Below, piece by piece: positions 36,632 to 44,624 of a stretch of DNA of 64,000 nt (positions are counted from its first letter, which is position 1; each line of letters begins with the position of its first letter). Source of the stretch: DATLWN01 sp964492895 (GTDB taxonomy: Bacteria; Pseudomonadota; Zetaproteobacteria; Mariprofundales; Mariprofundaceae); assembly GCA_964492895.1 (NCBI GenBank), contig CAZBLR010000002.1, positions 93,409 to 157,408 of the forward strand. Reading direction: 5' to 3'. Below the pieces are notes generated by a model. That model had not been told where the DNA came from. It did not search any database and saw nothing but the letters and a program-made list of their open reading frames with translations. The position numbers were made by a program, and so were the translations under genes.

Positions 36632-38574
36632 GCACCCTTCCCGTGCACGAGCAGCAAGTGCCCCTGGGTGGCCACGGAAAGCTCCCAGGCCGGAGGCAGC
36701 CAGACGGTCGACGTCGACTCGCCGACGATCGCCGGCCCGGCCAGGGTATGGCCGGGGCGCAGTTGTTCCCGCGCATAATAAGGCACCTGGCCGTGCCCGT
36801 GGACCGGCGTGTGTCCGTCGATGCGGGCATGGGTGGACGCCGGGGGCAGGGTGGGCAGGGAAACCGCCGGCATGTCCGCCGTGGCACTGGCACGCAGGGT
36901 GATCACCTCCACCGGCAGATCCAGACGGTGCCCGTAGGTCTGCTCATGGGCCGACTCGAACGCCCGAGTCAGCGCCGGGACATCGTCTTGCCACGGCAGG
37001 GTCAGGGACGAGCCCTGGCCGGCATAACGCAGATCGATCATACGCCGATGGGTCAGATCCCGGTCCGGCATGCGCCGCGCATTCTCGGCCTCCAGCTCGC
37101 TGAACAATGCTGTCAGGGGTTCGACACTGGACGGCTCCAGCAGCATGGGCCGGCTGCGTGAGGCATCAAGGCGTTGCTGGCTGCACAGCATGCCGAGCGC
37201 GGAGAAGGCCCCGCAGGCCGTGGGCACGACGACGCGACGGATGCGCATGCGCTCGGCCAGCGCACAGGCATGCATGCCGCCGGCGCCGCCGAAGCAGAGC
37301 AGCGCGAAGCGCTTGGGATCGTATCCACGCTGTTCGGAGACGGTGCGGATGGCCCCGGCCATCTTTTCCTCGGCGATGCGGATGATCCCTTCCGCCAGCT
37401 CCTCGACACCCAGCTGCAGGCCGGTGGCCATCTCAGCCATGGCCGCCCGGGCGGCACCGGCATCGAGAGGGAGGCTGCCGCCGAGGCGCGTGTCTGCCGG
37501 CAGGCGGCCGAGCACGACATTGGCGTCGGTCACGGTCGGCTGCCGGCCTCCGCGTCCATAGCAGACCGGCCCCGGCATGGCCCCGGCCGACTCGGGCCCG
37601 ACCTGCAGCAGGCCGGCTGCATCCGCCCAGGCCAGCGAACCGCCGCCGGCGCCGATGGTGTGGATATCCAGCATCGGCACTGCCACGGGCAGCCCCGCCA
37701 CCCGACTTTCCGTCGTGATCCGGGGCTCCCCGTCGAGCAGGGCCACGTCGGTGCTGGTGCCGCCCATGTCGAAGCTGATCATCCTCGGCATGTCCAGGGC
37801 GGTGCCGACGGCCCGGGCCGCCGCCAGCCCCCCGGCCGGACCCGACAGGACCATGCGCACGGCATGGCCGGCCGCATCCTCGCTGCGCATCAGGCCGCCT
37901 GCCGAATGCATGACGAAGATGTCGCGTGATTGCATGCGCTCGCGCAGATGCGACAGGTAGCGACTGACCTTCGGCGCCACGTAGGCATTCAGGAAGGTGG
38001 TCGTTGCCCGCTCGTATTCGCGATGCTCGGGCAGTACCTCGGACGACAGCGATACGGGGATGGCATCCGGAATGGCTGCCGCGATGGCCTTCTCGTGCCC
38101 TGCATCCAGGAACGAGAACAGCAGGCAGACGGCCACGGCCTCGTAGGACGCGGCCTTTTCGCGGATCGCATTCAGGTCCGGTTCAGATACCGGTGCAAGG
38201 GTGCGTCCGTCGGCGGCGGTGCGGGCACCGATGCCGAGGCAATCCTCCGATGCCGGCCAGCGCGATGGGCAAGGGGGGCAGAGGTCGTAGAGCCGGGCGC
38301 GCGTCTGACGACCGATGGAGATCATGTCCTCGATGCCCCGGTTGGTGATGAACAGCGTGCGCACGCCCTTGCGTTCCAGGATGGCGTTGGTGGCGACGGT
38401 CGAGCCATGCACCAGCTGTACGGTCCCGGGATCGATCCGAAGCTCGGCGATCCCCTGCAGGATGGCCTCGGCAGGGTTGTCGGGGGTGGACAGGACCTTG
38501 TGGAAACGGATGCCCTGCCCAGAATGGAGCACGAGATCGGTGAAGGTGCCGCCGGTATCCACGCCTAGCCACAT
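36628..38574 (-). CDS. hydantoinase A/oxoprolinase family protein
   Basis: 648 residues, ATPase subunit with the N-terminal DTGGTFTD motif (6-13), VHGSTVATNAILERKG and ISFDMGGTSTDVALLDG, all hallmarks of the HyuA/oxoprolinase A family. It heads a three-gene set with hyuB and tsaD, each overlapping the next by 4 bp. Some members are kinase- or carboxylase-like, so the exact reaction is open. The start ATG at 38574 diverges from the outer-membrane gene across 117 bp in which I see no convincing promoter. Confidence 0.9.
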   Translation of the reverse strand: MWLGVDTGGTFTDLVLHSGQGIRFHKVLSTPDNPAEAILQGIAELRIDPGTVQLVHGSTVATNAILERKGVRTLFITNRGIEDMISIGRQTRARLYDLCPPCPSRWPASEDCLGIGARTAADGRTLAPVSEPDLNAIREKAASYEAVAVCLLFSFLDAGHEKAIAAAIPDAIPVSLSSEVLPEHREYERATTTFLNAYVAPKVSRYLSHLRERMQSRDIFVMHSAGGLMRSEDAAGHAVRMVLSGPAGGLAAARAVGTALDMPRMISFDMGGTSTDVALLDGEPRITTESRVAGLPVAVPMLDIHTIGAGGGSLAWADAAGLLQVGPESAGAMPGPVCYGRGGRQPTVTDANVVLGRLPADTRLGGSLPLDAGAARAAMAEMATGLQLGVEELAEGIIRIAEEKMAGAIRTVSEQRGYDPKRFALLCFGGAGGMHACALAERMRIRRVVVPTACGAFSALGMLCSQQRLDASRSRPMLLEPSSVEPLTALFSELEAENARRMPDRDLTHRRMIDLRYAGQGSSLTLPWQDDVPALTRAFESAHEQTYGHRLDLPVEVITLRASATADMPAVSLPTLPPASTHARIDGHTPVHGHGQVPYYAREQLRPGHTLAGPAIVGESTSTVWLPPAWELSVATQGHLLLVHGKGA

Positions 38575-38691
38575 GGGGGCATGCTAGCGTCATGTCGCCG
38601 GTGTTGCAGTGCGTTTGCTCGGGCGTGATCCACGGCACAGGTATCATGCTGCGCCGGCCTTAAGGTGGGGCCAGATCGAAAGGGGGTAACT

Positions 38692-39450
38692 ATGCGATCC
38701 ATGCGTTTTATATTCGCCATCGTCCTGATGTGCATGTCCTCGGTGGCCTTGGCCGACGAGACCGTGTCCGTCAAGGTGGGCTACCAGAGCACGGCGGTTT
38801 CCGGTCAGTTTGCCGGCATCGTCAACGGTGTGGGAACTCACATCGACATGAAGAATGACCTGGGATTCAAGCGCAGCGACAACGTGACGGCCGAGGCCGC
38901 CATCCAGCTCGGCGATTCACGCCTTTCCCTGGGCTATCTGCCGCTGGATTTCAAGGGCAGCGGCACGCTGACACGAACCATCAACTACAACGGCCAGACC
39001 TATACCGCCGGTACGACCGTGAACAGCCGGGTCAAGGCGGACATCTACGATCTGGCCTACACCTATTACCTGATCAACATGAACGACATGCCGTCGCGGT
39101 TCCAGCTCGGGATCGAGCCGGCCGTCAAGTTCATCCAGGCCAAGTCCAGCCTGACCAATACGGCGACGAACGTGACCAACGAGGTTTCCGCCACCGTGCC
39201 GATCCCGACCATCGGCGTCAGGGCGCGCGTGGCCCTGGCCGATTTTATCGGCGTCGTGGGGCGGGTCGGGTACATGGGCTATGCCAGCAACCGCTTCCTG
39301 GATGTCGACGGCCAGATCGAATTCTCGCCGGTGCCGCTGCTCGGCATTTACGCCGGCTACCGCAAGTTCGATCTGAAGGCCGATACCTCCGGGGTGTTCC
39401 TCGATATGCGCATGGATGGTCCGTATGCCGGGGCGTTCTTCCGCTTCTGA
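38692..39450 (+). CDS. outer-membrane beta-barrel protein, unknown
   Basis: 252 residues with a signal peptide ending at VALA|DE and alternating amphipathic strands through to a C-terminal Phe (AGAFFRF), as needed for BAM insertion. About eight to twelve strands are likely. AGGGGGT precedes the ATG at 38692. No known family is recognised. It is followed by a terminator, so it is probably transcribed alone. Confidence 0.8.
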   Translation: MRSMRFIFAIVLMCMSSVALADETVSVKVGYQSTAVSGQFAGIVNGVGTHIDMKNDLGFKRSDNVTAEAAIQLGDSRLSLGYLPLDFKGSGTLTRTINYNGQTYTAGTTVNSRVKADIYDLAYTYYLINMNDMPSRFQLGIEPAVKFIQAKSSLTNTATNVTNEVSATVPIPTIGVRARVALADFIGVVGRVGYMGYASNRFLDVDGQIEFSPVPLLGIYAGYRKFDLKADTSGVFLDMRMDGPYAGAFFRF

Positions 39451-39476
39451 CCGGGGTTCTTCACGGCGACGATATG

Positions 39477-39507
39477 CGGGCAGGCGTCTTTTCCTGCCCG
39501 TATTTTA
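39477..39507 (+). terminator. rho-independent terminator after the outer-membrane gene
   Basis: Perfect 8-bp stem CGGGCAGG (39477-39484) with CCTGCCCG (39493-39500), loop CGTCTTTT, followed by TATTTTA. Confidence 0.85.
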
Positions 39508-39513
39508 AATCTC

Positions 39514-39541
39514 TTGCGTTTTCAATGGGTTCTGCTAATCT
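39514..39541 (+). promoter_or_regulatory. possible sigma-70 promoter of the pilP-like gene
   Basis: TTGCGT (39514-39519), 16-bp spacer and TAATCT (39536-39541), in an AT-rich stretch between the terminator and the pilP-like ATG at 39600. The match is moderate. Confidence 0.4.
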
Positions 39542-39599
39542 GCTTCTGTGTTACATAAGTGGATGGGCATAACGTGCTCTATGGACACGGGGGGCTGCA

Positions 39600-40139
39600 A
39601 TGCTGCGTAGCATATTGATTTTGGCGCTGGTGCTGCTGGGGGCAACGCCTTCCCTGGCTGCGGACGCCCCGAAACCGGCCGGAAAACCCGCCGCCTCCAC
39701 TGCCACTGCCTCCCAGGACGACGACCAGATTCCGGATGCCATGAAGCGCCTGATGAAGGCGCCGGAGGTGGATTACACGCATCTTCGCGATCCGTTTGTC
39801 TCCTACCTGGTGACGGTTTCCCAGCGTGGAGAGGCGGCCCTGCGTGAACGCGAGGCCCGCCTGAGCAACCGTCCGCGCGAGGTGCTTGAGAATTTCGATC
39901 TGTCGACCCTGAAACTCGTCGCCATCTACACCATGGGCACGGACCGCGTGGCCATGATCCAGGATGCCACGGGCAAGGGGTATATCGTTCATCGCGGCAA
40001 TTACATGGGCAAGAACAACGGCCGCATCGAGAAGATCGGTAAGGACAGCCTGTATCTGGTCGAACAGGTACTGAACCCGGCCGGCGAGATCACCGACCGC
40101 CAGGTGACCCTGACGCTGAAAAACATCAACAGCCAATAG
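39600..40139 (+). CDS. PilP-like type IV pilus assembly protein
   Basis: 179 residues with a signal peptide ending near PSLAAD and no lipobox cysteine. The C-terminal half has the PilP beta-domain: LENFDLSTLKLVAIYTMG, VAMIQDATGKGYIVHRGNYMG, NGRIEKIGKDSLYLVEQVLN. PilP links the PilN/PilO inner-membrane complex to the PilQ secretin. Classic PilP is a lipoprotein inside a pilMNOPQ cluster; this gene stands alone before nth. It may be the only PilP or an extra paralogue. Confidence 0.78.
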   Translation: MLRSILILALVLLGATPSLAADAPKPAGKPAASTATASQDDDQIPDAMKRLMKAPEVDYTHLRDPFVSYLVTVSQRGEAALREREARLSNRPREVLENFDLSTLKLVAIYTMGTDRVAMIQDATGKGYIVHRGNYMGKNNGRIEKIGKDSLYLVEQVLNPAGEITDRQVTLTLKNINSQ

Positions 40140-40145
40140 CCGGCC

Positions 40146-40787
40146 TTGGCGCTTTCCCAGTCACAGGTCCGGCGCATCTTCGAACGCCTGCAGGCGGCCG
40201 ACCCCGAACCAAAAACCGAGCTTCACTATTCCACGCCGTTTGAGTTGCTGGTGGCCGTCATCCTGTCCGCGCAGGCCACCGATGTCGGCGTCAACAAGGC
40301 CACGGCCCGTCTGTTTCCGGTGGCCAATACACCCGAGGCGATCCTGGCCCTCGGCGAGGAGGGGCTGAAGCCCTACATCGCGACGATCGGCCTATTCAAC
40401 AGCAAGGCCAGGAACATCATCCGCATGTGCGGCATGCTGCTGGATCGTCATGGCGGCGAGGTGCCGAGGGAACGCGAGTCCCTCGAACGCCTGCCCGGGG
40501 TCGGGCGCAAGACGGCGAATGTGGTGCTCAATGTGGTGTTTGGCGATGAGACCGTCGCCGTCGACACGCATATCTTCCGCGTGGCGAACCGGACGGGACT
40601 GGCGCCCGGCAAGACGCCGCTGGCGGTGGAGAAGGGCCTGATGCGGGTCATCCCGAAGCGGTTCCGGCGTCATGCCCACCACTGGCTGGTGCTGCATGGT
40701 CGCTACATCTGCACGGCGCGACGACCCAGGTGTGCCGTTTGCCCGATCGCCGGCGAATGCCAGTGGCCGGAGAAGCAGGTCCTTTGA
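40146..40787 (+). CDS. nth: endonuclease III
   Basis: DNA glycosylase/AP lyase for oxidised pyrimidines; 213 residues. The helix-hairpin-helix LPGVGRKTAN holds catalytic Lys122, Asp140 is in VDTHIFRVANR, and the iron-sulfur cysteines are C189, C196, C199 and C205 (C-x6-C-x2-C-x5-C). The TTG at 40146 lies 6 bp after the pilP-like stop with no clear ribosome site, so translation may depend on the upstream gene. It is convergent with maf. Confidence 0.96.
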   Translation: MALSQSQVRRIFERLQAADPEPKTELHYSTPFELLVAVILSAQATDVGVNKATARLFPVANTPEAILALGEEGLKPYIATIGLFNSKARNIIRMCGMLLDRHGGEVPRERESLERLPGVGRKTANVVLNVVFGDETVAVDTHIFRVANRTGLAPGKTPLAVEKGLMRVIPKRFRRHAHHWLVLHGRYICTARRPRCAVCPIAGECQWPEKQVL

Positions 40788-40802
40788 ATAGCGCCCGCGC
40801 CG

Positions 40803-41375
40803 TCAGGCGCGCTGCAAGGGCCGCAGCCAGGCACTGAGCCGGATCAGCGGCAGGCCGATCAGGGCGGTCGGGTCCTCTCCTTCCATGCGTTCGAACAGGC
40901 TGATGCCCAGGCTTTCCGCCTTGAAGCTGCCGGCGCAGTGCAGCGGCCGGTCCCGATCCACATAGGTGCGGATCTCATGCCGGCTCAGGGTGCGGAACAC
41001 GACGCGGTACGCAACGGTTTCGTAGTGCTGGGCATCCGGCGACAGGATCGCCAGGCCGGTCAGGAAATCGACCGTACGGCCCGACAGCACGGCCAGTTGC
41101 CGGCATGCCTGCTCGGCGCTCCCGGGCTTGCCCAGAATGGTATCGCCGCAGACGGCGATCTGATCCGAGGCGACGACACAGGCTTCGGGGTGACGGGAAG
41201 CGACGGCACGGGCCTTGCCCAGCGTGTTGTGGCGAACCAGTTCATGGGCGGGCATGCTGCCGGCAGCGGCCTCGACAAAGCCGGGATCTTCGACGGTGAA
41301 GGGAATCTGCAGGCGGGCCAGAAGTTCCCGGCGGAAGGGAGAGGTGGATGCCAGGATCAGCGGGTAAGCCGTCAA
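40803..41375 (-). CDS. Maf-family nucleoside triphosphate pyrophosphatase
   Basis: 190 residues. The N-terminal LILASTSPFRRELL and the VVASDQIAV, GKPGSAEQA and AGSFKAESLG motifs are those of Maf proteins, which hydrolyse non-canonical or modified NTPs; the group (YceF 7-methyl-GTP versus YhdE dTTP/UTP) is probably YceF-like from the DQI and ESLG residues, but this is tentative. The TTG at 41375 overlaps the upstream membrane-protein stop (TTGA). Confidence 0.9.
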   Translation of the reverse strand: MTAYPLILASTSPFRRELLARLQIPFTVEDPGFVEAAAGSMPAHELVRHNTLGKARAVASRHPEACVVASDQIAVCGDTILGKPGSAEQACRQLAVLSGRTVDFLTGLAILSPDAQHYETVAYRVVFRTLSRHEIRTYVDRDRPLHCAGSFKAESLGISLFERMEGEDPTALIGLPLIRLSAWLRPLQRA

Positions 41376-41833
41376 GCCAGAAACCCGGGCCACAGGAACA
41401 GAGCCAGGCAGGCGGTCATGTCCCGGCCCCAGGCAGGCCAGAGCCACCATTCGGCGCCGCCGTTCCAAAGACGATGTGCGGAACGCAGCGAATGGATGAA
41501 AAACAGTGCGCCGAGGATCAGGTGCCCGTTTGGCTCGTTGCAGGCCCAGGCACCCCACAGGCCCATGCCGGTCAGCCAGGCGGCGAGCGGGACCAGTGAC
41601 CGCGGCCTGTCGGCATGCGTGGCCAGCATGGAGTCGACCGAAACGGCAACCAGCAGCATCGCGGCCGCCGCCACACGCCAGTGGCCGACGATGTTGGCGC
41701 CGGGGTTCAGGGCCAGTCCGGTCAACAGCATGGCCGGCCATAACAGCACTGGCAGCAGCAGCACGGCGCTGACCAGCAGATAGACATCCACATACGTGGC
41801 CCTCGCGGGTGAAGAGGAAGGCGGGACGGTCAA
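41372..41833 (-). CDS. small hydrophobic membrane protein, unknown
   Basis: 153 residues with about four transmembrane segments (VYLLVSAVLLLPVLLWPAML, VAAAAMLLVAVSVDSML and others) and a Trp-rich C-terminal part. No family is recognised. It starts at a TTG 7 bp after the zapD stop and is coupled to maf through TTGA. Its existence rests on position and even codon use, not on homology. Confidence 0.65.
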   Translation of the reverse strand: MTVPPSSSPARATYVDVYLLVSAVLLLPVLLWPAMLLTGLALNPGANIVGHWRVAAAAMLLVAVSVDSMLATHADRPRSLVPLAAWLTGMGLWGAWACNEPNGHLILGALFFIHSLRSAHRLWNGGAEWWLWPAWGRDMTACLALFLWPGFLA

Positions 41834-41840
41834 GGGTGGC

Positions 41841-42617
41841 TCAGGCGAACGGCACCAGCATCATGGCGTAGTCGATCGTGTTGGTGACATCGCGCGCCGC
41901 CTCCCCGGGCGGCCATTGCTGAAAGCGTACCCGGACCGCCACACGGTTGCCCGAGATGTCCGGGGTGATGCCGGCCTCGACCAAGGCCTGGTCGAGGCCG
42001 ATCACCAGCAGGCCGTAGTTGATGCCGCGTTGGGGGGTGATCTGGTCGCATCCGTCCTCGGCCTTGCGGCTGTTCCACTGCACGTATTCGTGCAGCATCT
42101 GATCAAGGCTGTGGATGGCCTGGCGCAGTGGCTCAAGCACCTGGTTCAGATGCATCACGCGTTCATGGTCGGGATGCCACAAGGCGTCCAGGCACTGGGG
42201 AAGGGCGGGCTTGTGGCCGAGCCAGTCCTGCTTCTTCAGCGCATTCAGATGCGTGGAAACCAACGCGTCATTGTACAGCCAGTCGATGGCCTCGTTGTGG
42301 CCGCCGTGCAGGTTCTGCATGTGTGCATCCAGACGATCGCAGGCCTTCTGGATCGTCTGGCCGTAGCGCGGGTAATCCTTGGCCAGGGACTGCAGATGGG
42401 CCTGCATGGCGACAAGCAGGCCGACGACCTCGGGAAGGGCCAGTTTGCGGCCCTGGTCGCCGACGAGGGAGGCCCGGATGTCGGAGGCCGCGCACAGCCA
42501 GGCATGGGCATTTCCCTGTTGTACGGCCTTGTCCAGGCAGTACAGGCCGTTGCGCAATTCGATGAACGCCTGCATGCGCGGGCTAAGCGCGTAGGAGAAG
42601 CGGACCAGCTCAGTCAT
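41841..42617 (-). CDS. zapD: cell division protein ZapD
   Basis: Cytoplasmic FtsZ-bundling protein (DUF1342); 258 residues, close to the usual length. The start MTELVRFSYALSPRMQAFIEL matches the family N-terminus of helices that bind the FtsZ tail, and RVRFQQWPPGEAARDVTNTI is the conserved C-terminal beta part. In E. coli it sits with coaE and yacG; here it overlaps an ABC-like ATPase by 8 bp and precedes a membrane protein and maf. Confidence 0.88.
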   Translation of the reverse strand: MTELVRFSYALSPRMQAFIELRNGLYCLDKAVQQGNAHAWLCAASDIRASLVGDQGRKLALPEVVGLLVAMQAHLQSLAKDYPRYGQTIQKACDRLDAHMQNLHGGHNEAIDWLYNDALVSTHLNALKKQDWLGHKPALPQCLDALWHPDHERVMHLNQVLEPLRQAIHSLDQMLHEYVQWNSRKAEDGCDQITPQRGINYGLLVIGLDQALVEAGITPDISGNRVAVRVRFQQWPPGEAARDVTNTIDYAMMLVPFA

Positions 42618-43227
42618 TCCGGGATTCCGCCTCGGGCATGTCTGCATCCATCGCGAGCCGCCAGACCTGCTGCACCCAAGGCTGCCAGTCCTGCTCGCGG
42701 TTGCATGCGATGACGACGCTGCATGTGCTTCGCCCTGTCCATGCGGCGATATCCTTCCTCAGTGTCTCGGCATCGTCCAGCGGTAGGCTGGCGGTCGGGT
42801 TGTCGAGCAGCGCCAGCGTCGTCCGGGACAGTTCCATCGCGGCCAGCACCAGGCGGATGGCCTGGATCCGGTTCAGGGCCTCGACCGGCGTGCCGTCGAC
42901 CAGTGACTCCAGCCGCCAGGCCTTGCGTATGCGGCGGATGTCTTCGGCTGCTGGCGCCGGATGAATGCCGAACGCCAGTTCTTCGTCGAGTGTTGGTGCC
43001 AGCCACAATGGCGGGGAATGATCGAACAGCATGCGCGCCGTGCCCACGGCAGTGTTCCAGTCCAGCTTGATGCCGGCGGGAAACGGGGACAGGCCGGCCA
43101 GCCGGCAAAGCAGCCGGGTCTTGCCGCTGCCCACCGGCCCGGTAACCAGGATCATCTCCCCGGCATGGATGGCCGATGACTGCAGGTCGGAACGGAGCGA
43201 ACACAGGACGGGCGGATGCGCGTTCAT
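42610..43227 (-). CDS. degenerate ABC-type ATPase-like protein
   Basis: 205 residues. Walker A GPVGSGKT (30-37) is intact. The Walker B segment is LALLDNPTAS with Asn143 where ABC ATPases have the catalytic Glu. No LSGGQ-like signature is seen (the region reads VEALNRIQAIRLVLA), and a switch histidine is not found. It may bind ATP without turning it over normally. It overlaps zapD by 8 bp, so a role near cell division is a guess from position only. Confidence 0.7.
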   Translation of the reverse strand: MNAHPPVLCSLRSDLQSSAIHAGEMILVTGPVGSGKTRLLCRLAGLSPFPAGIKLDWNTAVGTARMLFDHSPPLWLAPTLDEELAFGIHPAPAAEDIRRIRKAWRLESLVDGTPVEALNRIQAIRLVLAAMELSRTTLALLDNPTASLPLDDAETLRKDIAAWTGRSTCSVVIACNREQDWQPWVQQVWRLAMDADMPEAESRND

Positions 43228-43244
43228 GGCTGGAGGCGGGGGAA

Positions 43245-43318
43245 TGGAGCGGGTGAAGGGAATCGAACCCTCGTTCTCAGCTTGGGAAGCTGCTGTACTA
43301 CCATTGTACTACACCCGC
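43245..43318 (-). tRNA. tRNA-Gly(CCC)
   Basis: The 74-nt minus-strand cloverleaf has acceptor GCGGGTG/CACCCGC, D-stem GTAC/GTAC, anticodon loop TTCCCAA (anticodon CCC at 43284-43286) and T-loop TTCGATT. The CCA end is encoded (43247-43245). It is close to E. coli glyU. The top pair of the anticodon stem appears to be a G-A mismatch. Confidence 0.95.
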
Positions 43319-43371
43319 GCGGCGGCTCATTGTAGGCAAACCGGGATGCCCTGCAAGGATGTGCCCGGCAT

Positions 43372-43827
43372 TCATGCGATTCCGAAGCGCTGCAGCCAGG
43401 CGCCGATATGATCCGAAATCTCGTCATAGACGGCCCGGAACACGTTCTCGTCCTGGCCGACCGGGTCGGGGATGGCCCGGCCGTGGGTCGGCTGGGAAAG
43501 CATGAAGATCTTGCCGGTGCTGGACGGGTTCATCCGGATCAGATGCTGCCGTTGTGCCGGCTCCATCACCAGCACCAGTCCAGCCCGTTCGATGTCCGGG
43601 CGAAGCACGGATTGCGAAATATGGGAGGACAGATCGACGCCGAACTCACCGGCAATCTTCACTGCCGTATCCGGGGCCTTGCGGCCGGGCATGGCGATCA
43701 GCCCCCGGCTGTAACACTCGGCCTCGATGCCCGCCTGCTGCAGTCGTTGACGCATCAGCCCTTCGGCAAACGGGCTGCGGCACAGGTTGCCGGCACAGAC
43801 CATCATGATGGGGGCGGGAACCTGCAC
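43372..43827 (-). CDS. low-molecular-weight protein tyrosine phosphatase
   Basis: 151 residues with the P-loop CAGNLCR (C11 nucleophile, R17) and the acid Asp121 in IPDPVGQD. Such enzymes (Wzb, Etp) usually dephosphorylate a tyrosine kinase for capsule or exopolysaccharide export, but no kinase or polysaccharide cluster lies here. The GTG start at 43827 is 8 bp after dnaQ, so it is probably in the same transcript. It may control another tyrosine kinase. Confidence 0.92.
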   Translation of the reverse strand: MQVPAPIMMVCAGNLCRSPFAEGLMRQRLQQAGIEAECYSRGLIAMPGRKAPDTAVKIAGEFGVDLSSHISQSVLRPDIERAGLVLVMEPAQRQHLIRMNPSSTGKIFMLSQPTHGRAIPDPVGQDENVFRAVYDEISDHIGAWLQRFGIA

Positions 43828-43835
43828 GCCCGCGA

Positions 43836-44582
43836 TCAGCCCTGCGGGCTCGGACTCGGCTGCTGCCAGATGGCCTTGCCATTGCTTTCCTCATGAATGC
43901 GGGCCATCAGCGACATGTGTGCCTCCATTTCCTGGGGATGGATCGGGGGCGGATCGCGGCGCATCAGGGTGGCGGTTTCGGCCTTTTCGTCGCGCCGGCT
44001 GGATTGTTCGGGCATACGCACGAATGTCGAGGCGGGGTGCGGCTGGACGTCCGAGGTCAGCGAGAACTGGCGGCCGCCGGTCATCGCCAGGTAGACCTCG
44101 GCCAGCAGCTGGGAGTCGAGCAGGGCGCCGTGCAGGGTGCGGTGCCCGCGTTCGATGCGGTAGCGGTCGCACAGCGCATCGAGGTTGTTGCGCTGATGCG
44201 GGTGACGCTTGCGGGCGAGATCCAGCGTGTCGATCACCGGCACGGTGTCGATGCCGGAAAGCCCGGCCAGGCGCAGCTCGTTCATGATGAAGCCAAGATC
44301 GAACGGCGCGTTGTGGATCACCAGCGTGGCGCCGGCGATGAACTCCAGGAACTCACCGGCGATGTCGGCGAATCCCGGCTTGTCCTGGACATGGGCATCG
44401 CTGATGCCGTGGATGCGCACCACCTCATCGGGGATGGAGCGGCCCGGGTTGACGTAATGATGGAAGTTGCGGGTCTGTTCCAGGCTGCGGTGGACGACCT
44501 CGACGGCACCAATCTCGACGATGCGGTCACCGCTGAAGGGCGACAGGCCCGTGGTCTCGGTGTCCAGCATGATCAGACGCAT
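43836..44582 (-). CDS. dnaQ: DNA polymerase III epsilon subunit (3'-5' exonuclease)
   Basis: Proofreading subunit of the replicative polymerase; 248 residues. The DEDDh residues are visible: D7 and E9 (LDTETTGL), D95 (HNAPFD), H151 and D156 (HGALLDSQLL). The C-terminal 70 residues, which bind the alpha subunit, are less conserved, as usual. rnhA, its common divergent partner, is absent; it follows the YhdP-like gene by 42 bp on the same strand. Confidence 0.96.
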   Translation of the reverse strand: MRLIMLDTETTGLSPFSGDRIVEIGAVEVVHRSLEQTRNFHHYVNPGRSIPDEVVRIHGISDAHVQDKPGFADIAGEFLEFIAGATLVIHNAPFDLGFIMNELRLAGLSGIDTVPVIDTLDLARKRHPHQRNNLDALCDRYRIERGHRTLHGALLDSQLLAEVYLAMTGGRQFSLTSDVQPHPASTFVRMPEQSSRRDEKAETATLMRRDPPPIHPQEMEAHMSLMARIHEESNGKAIWQQPSPSPQG

Positions 44583-44624
44583 GCAGGTATTATAGGCGGC
44601 AGGGACGAAATGCCAACGCGCGCT

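Noticed and set aside
38575..38691. Promoter for the outer-membrane gene based on TATCAT at 38642
   Set aside because: The nearest -35-like TTGCTC is 21 bp away, too far; evidence is too weak to list.
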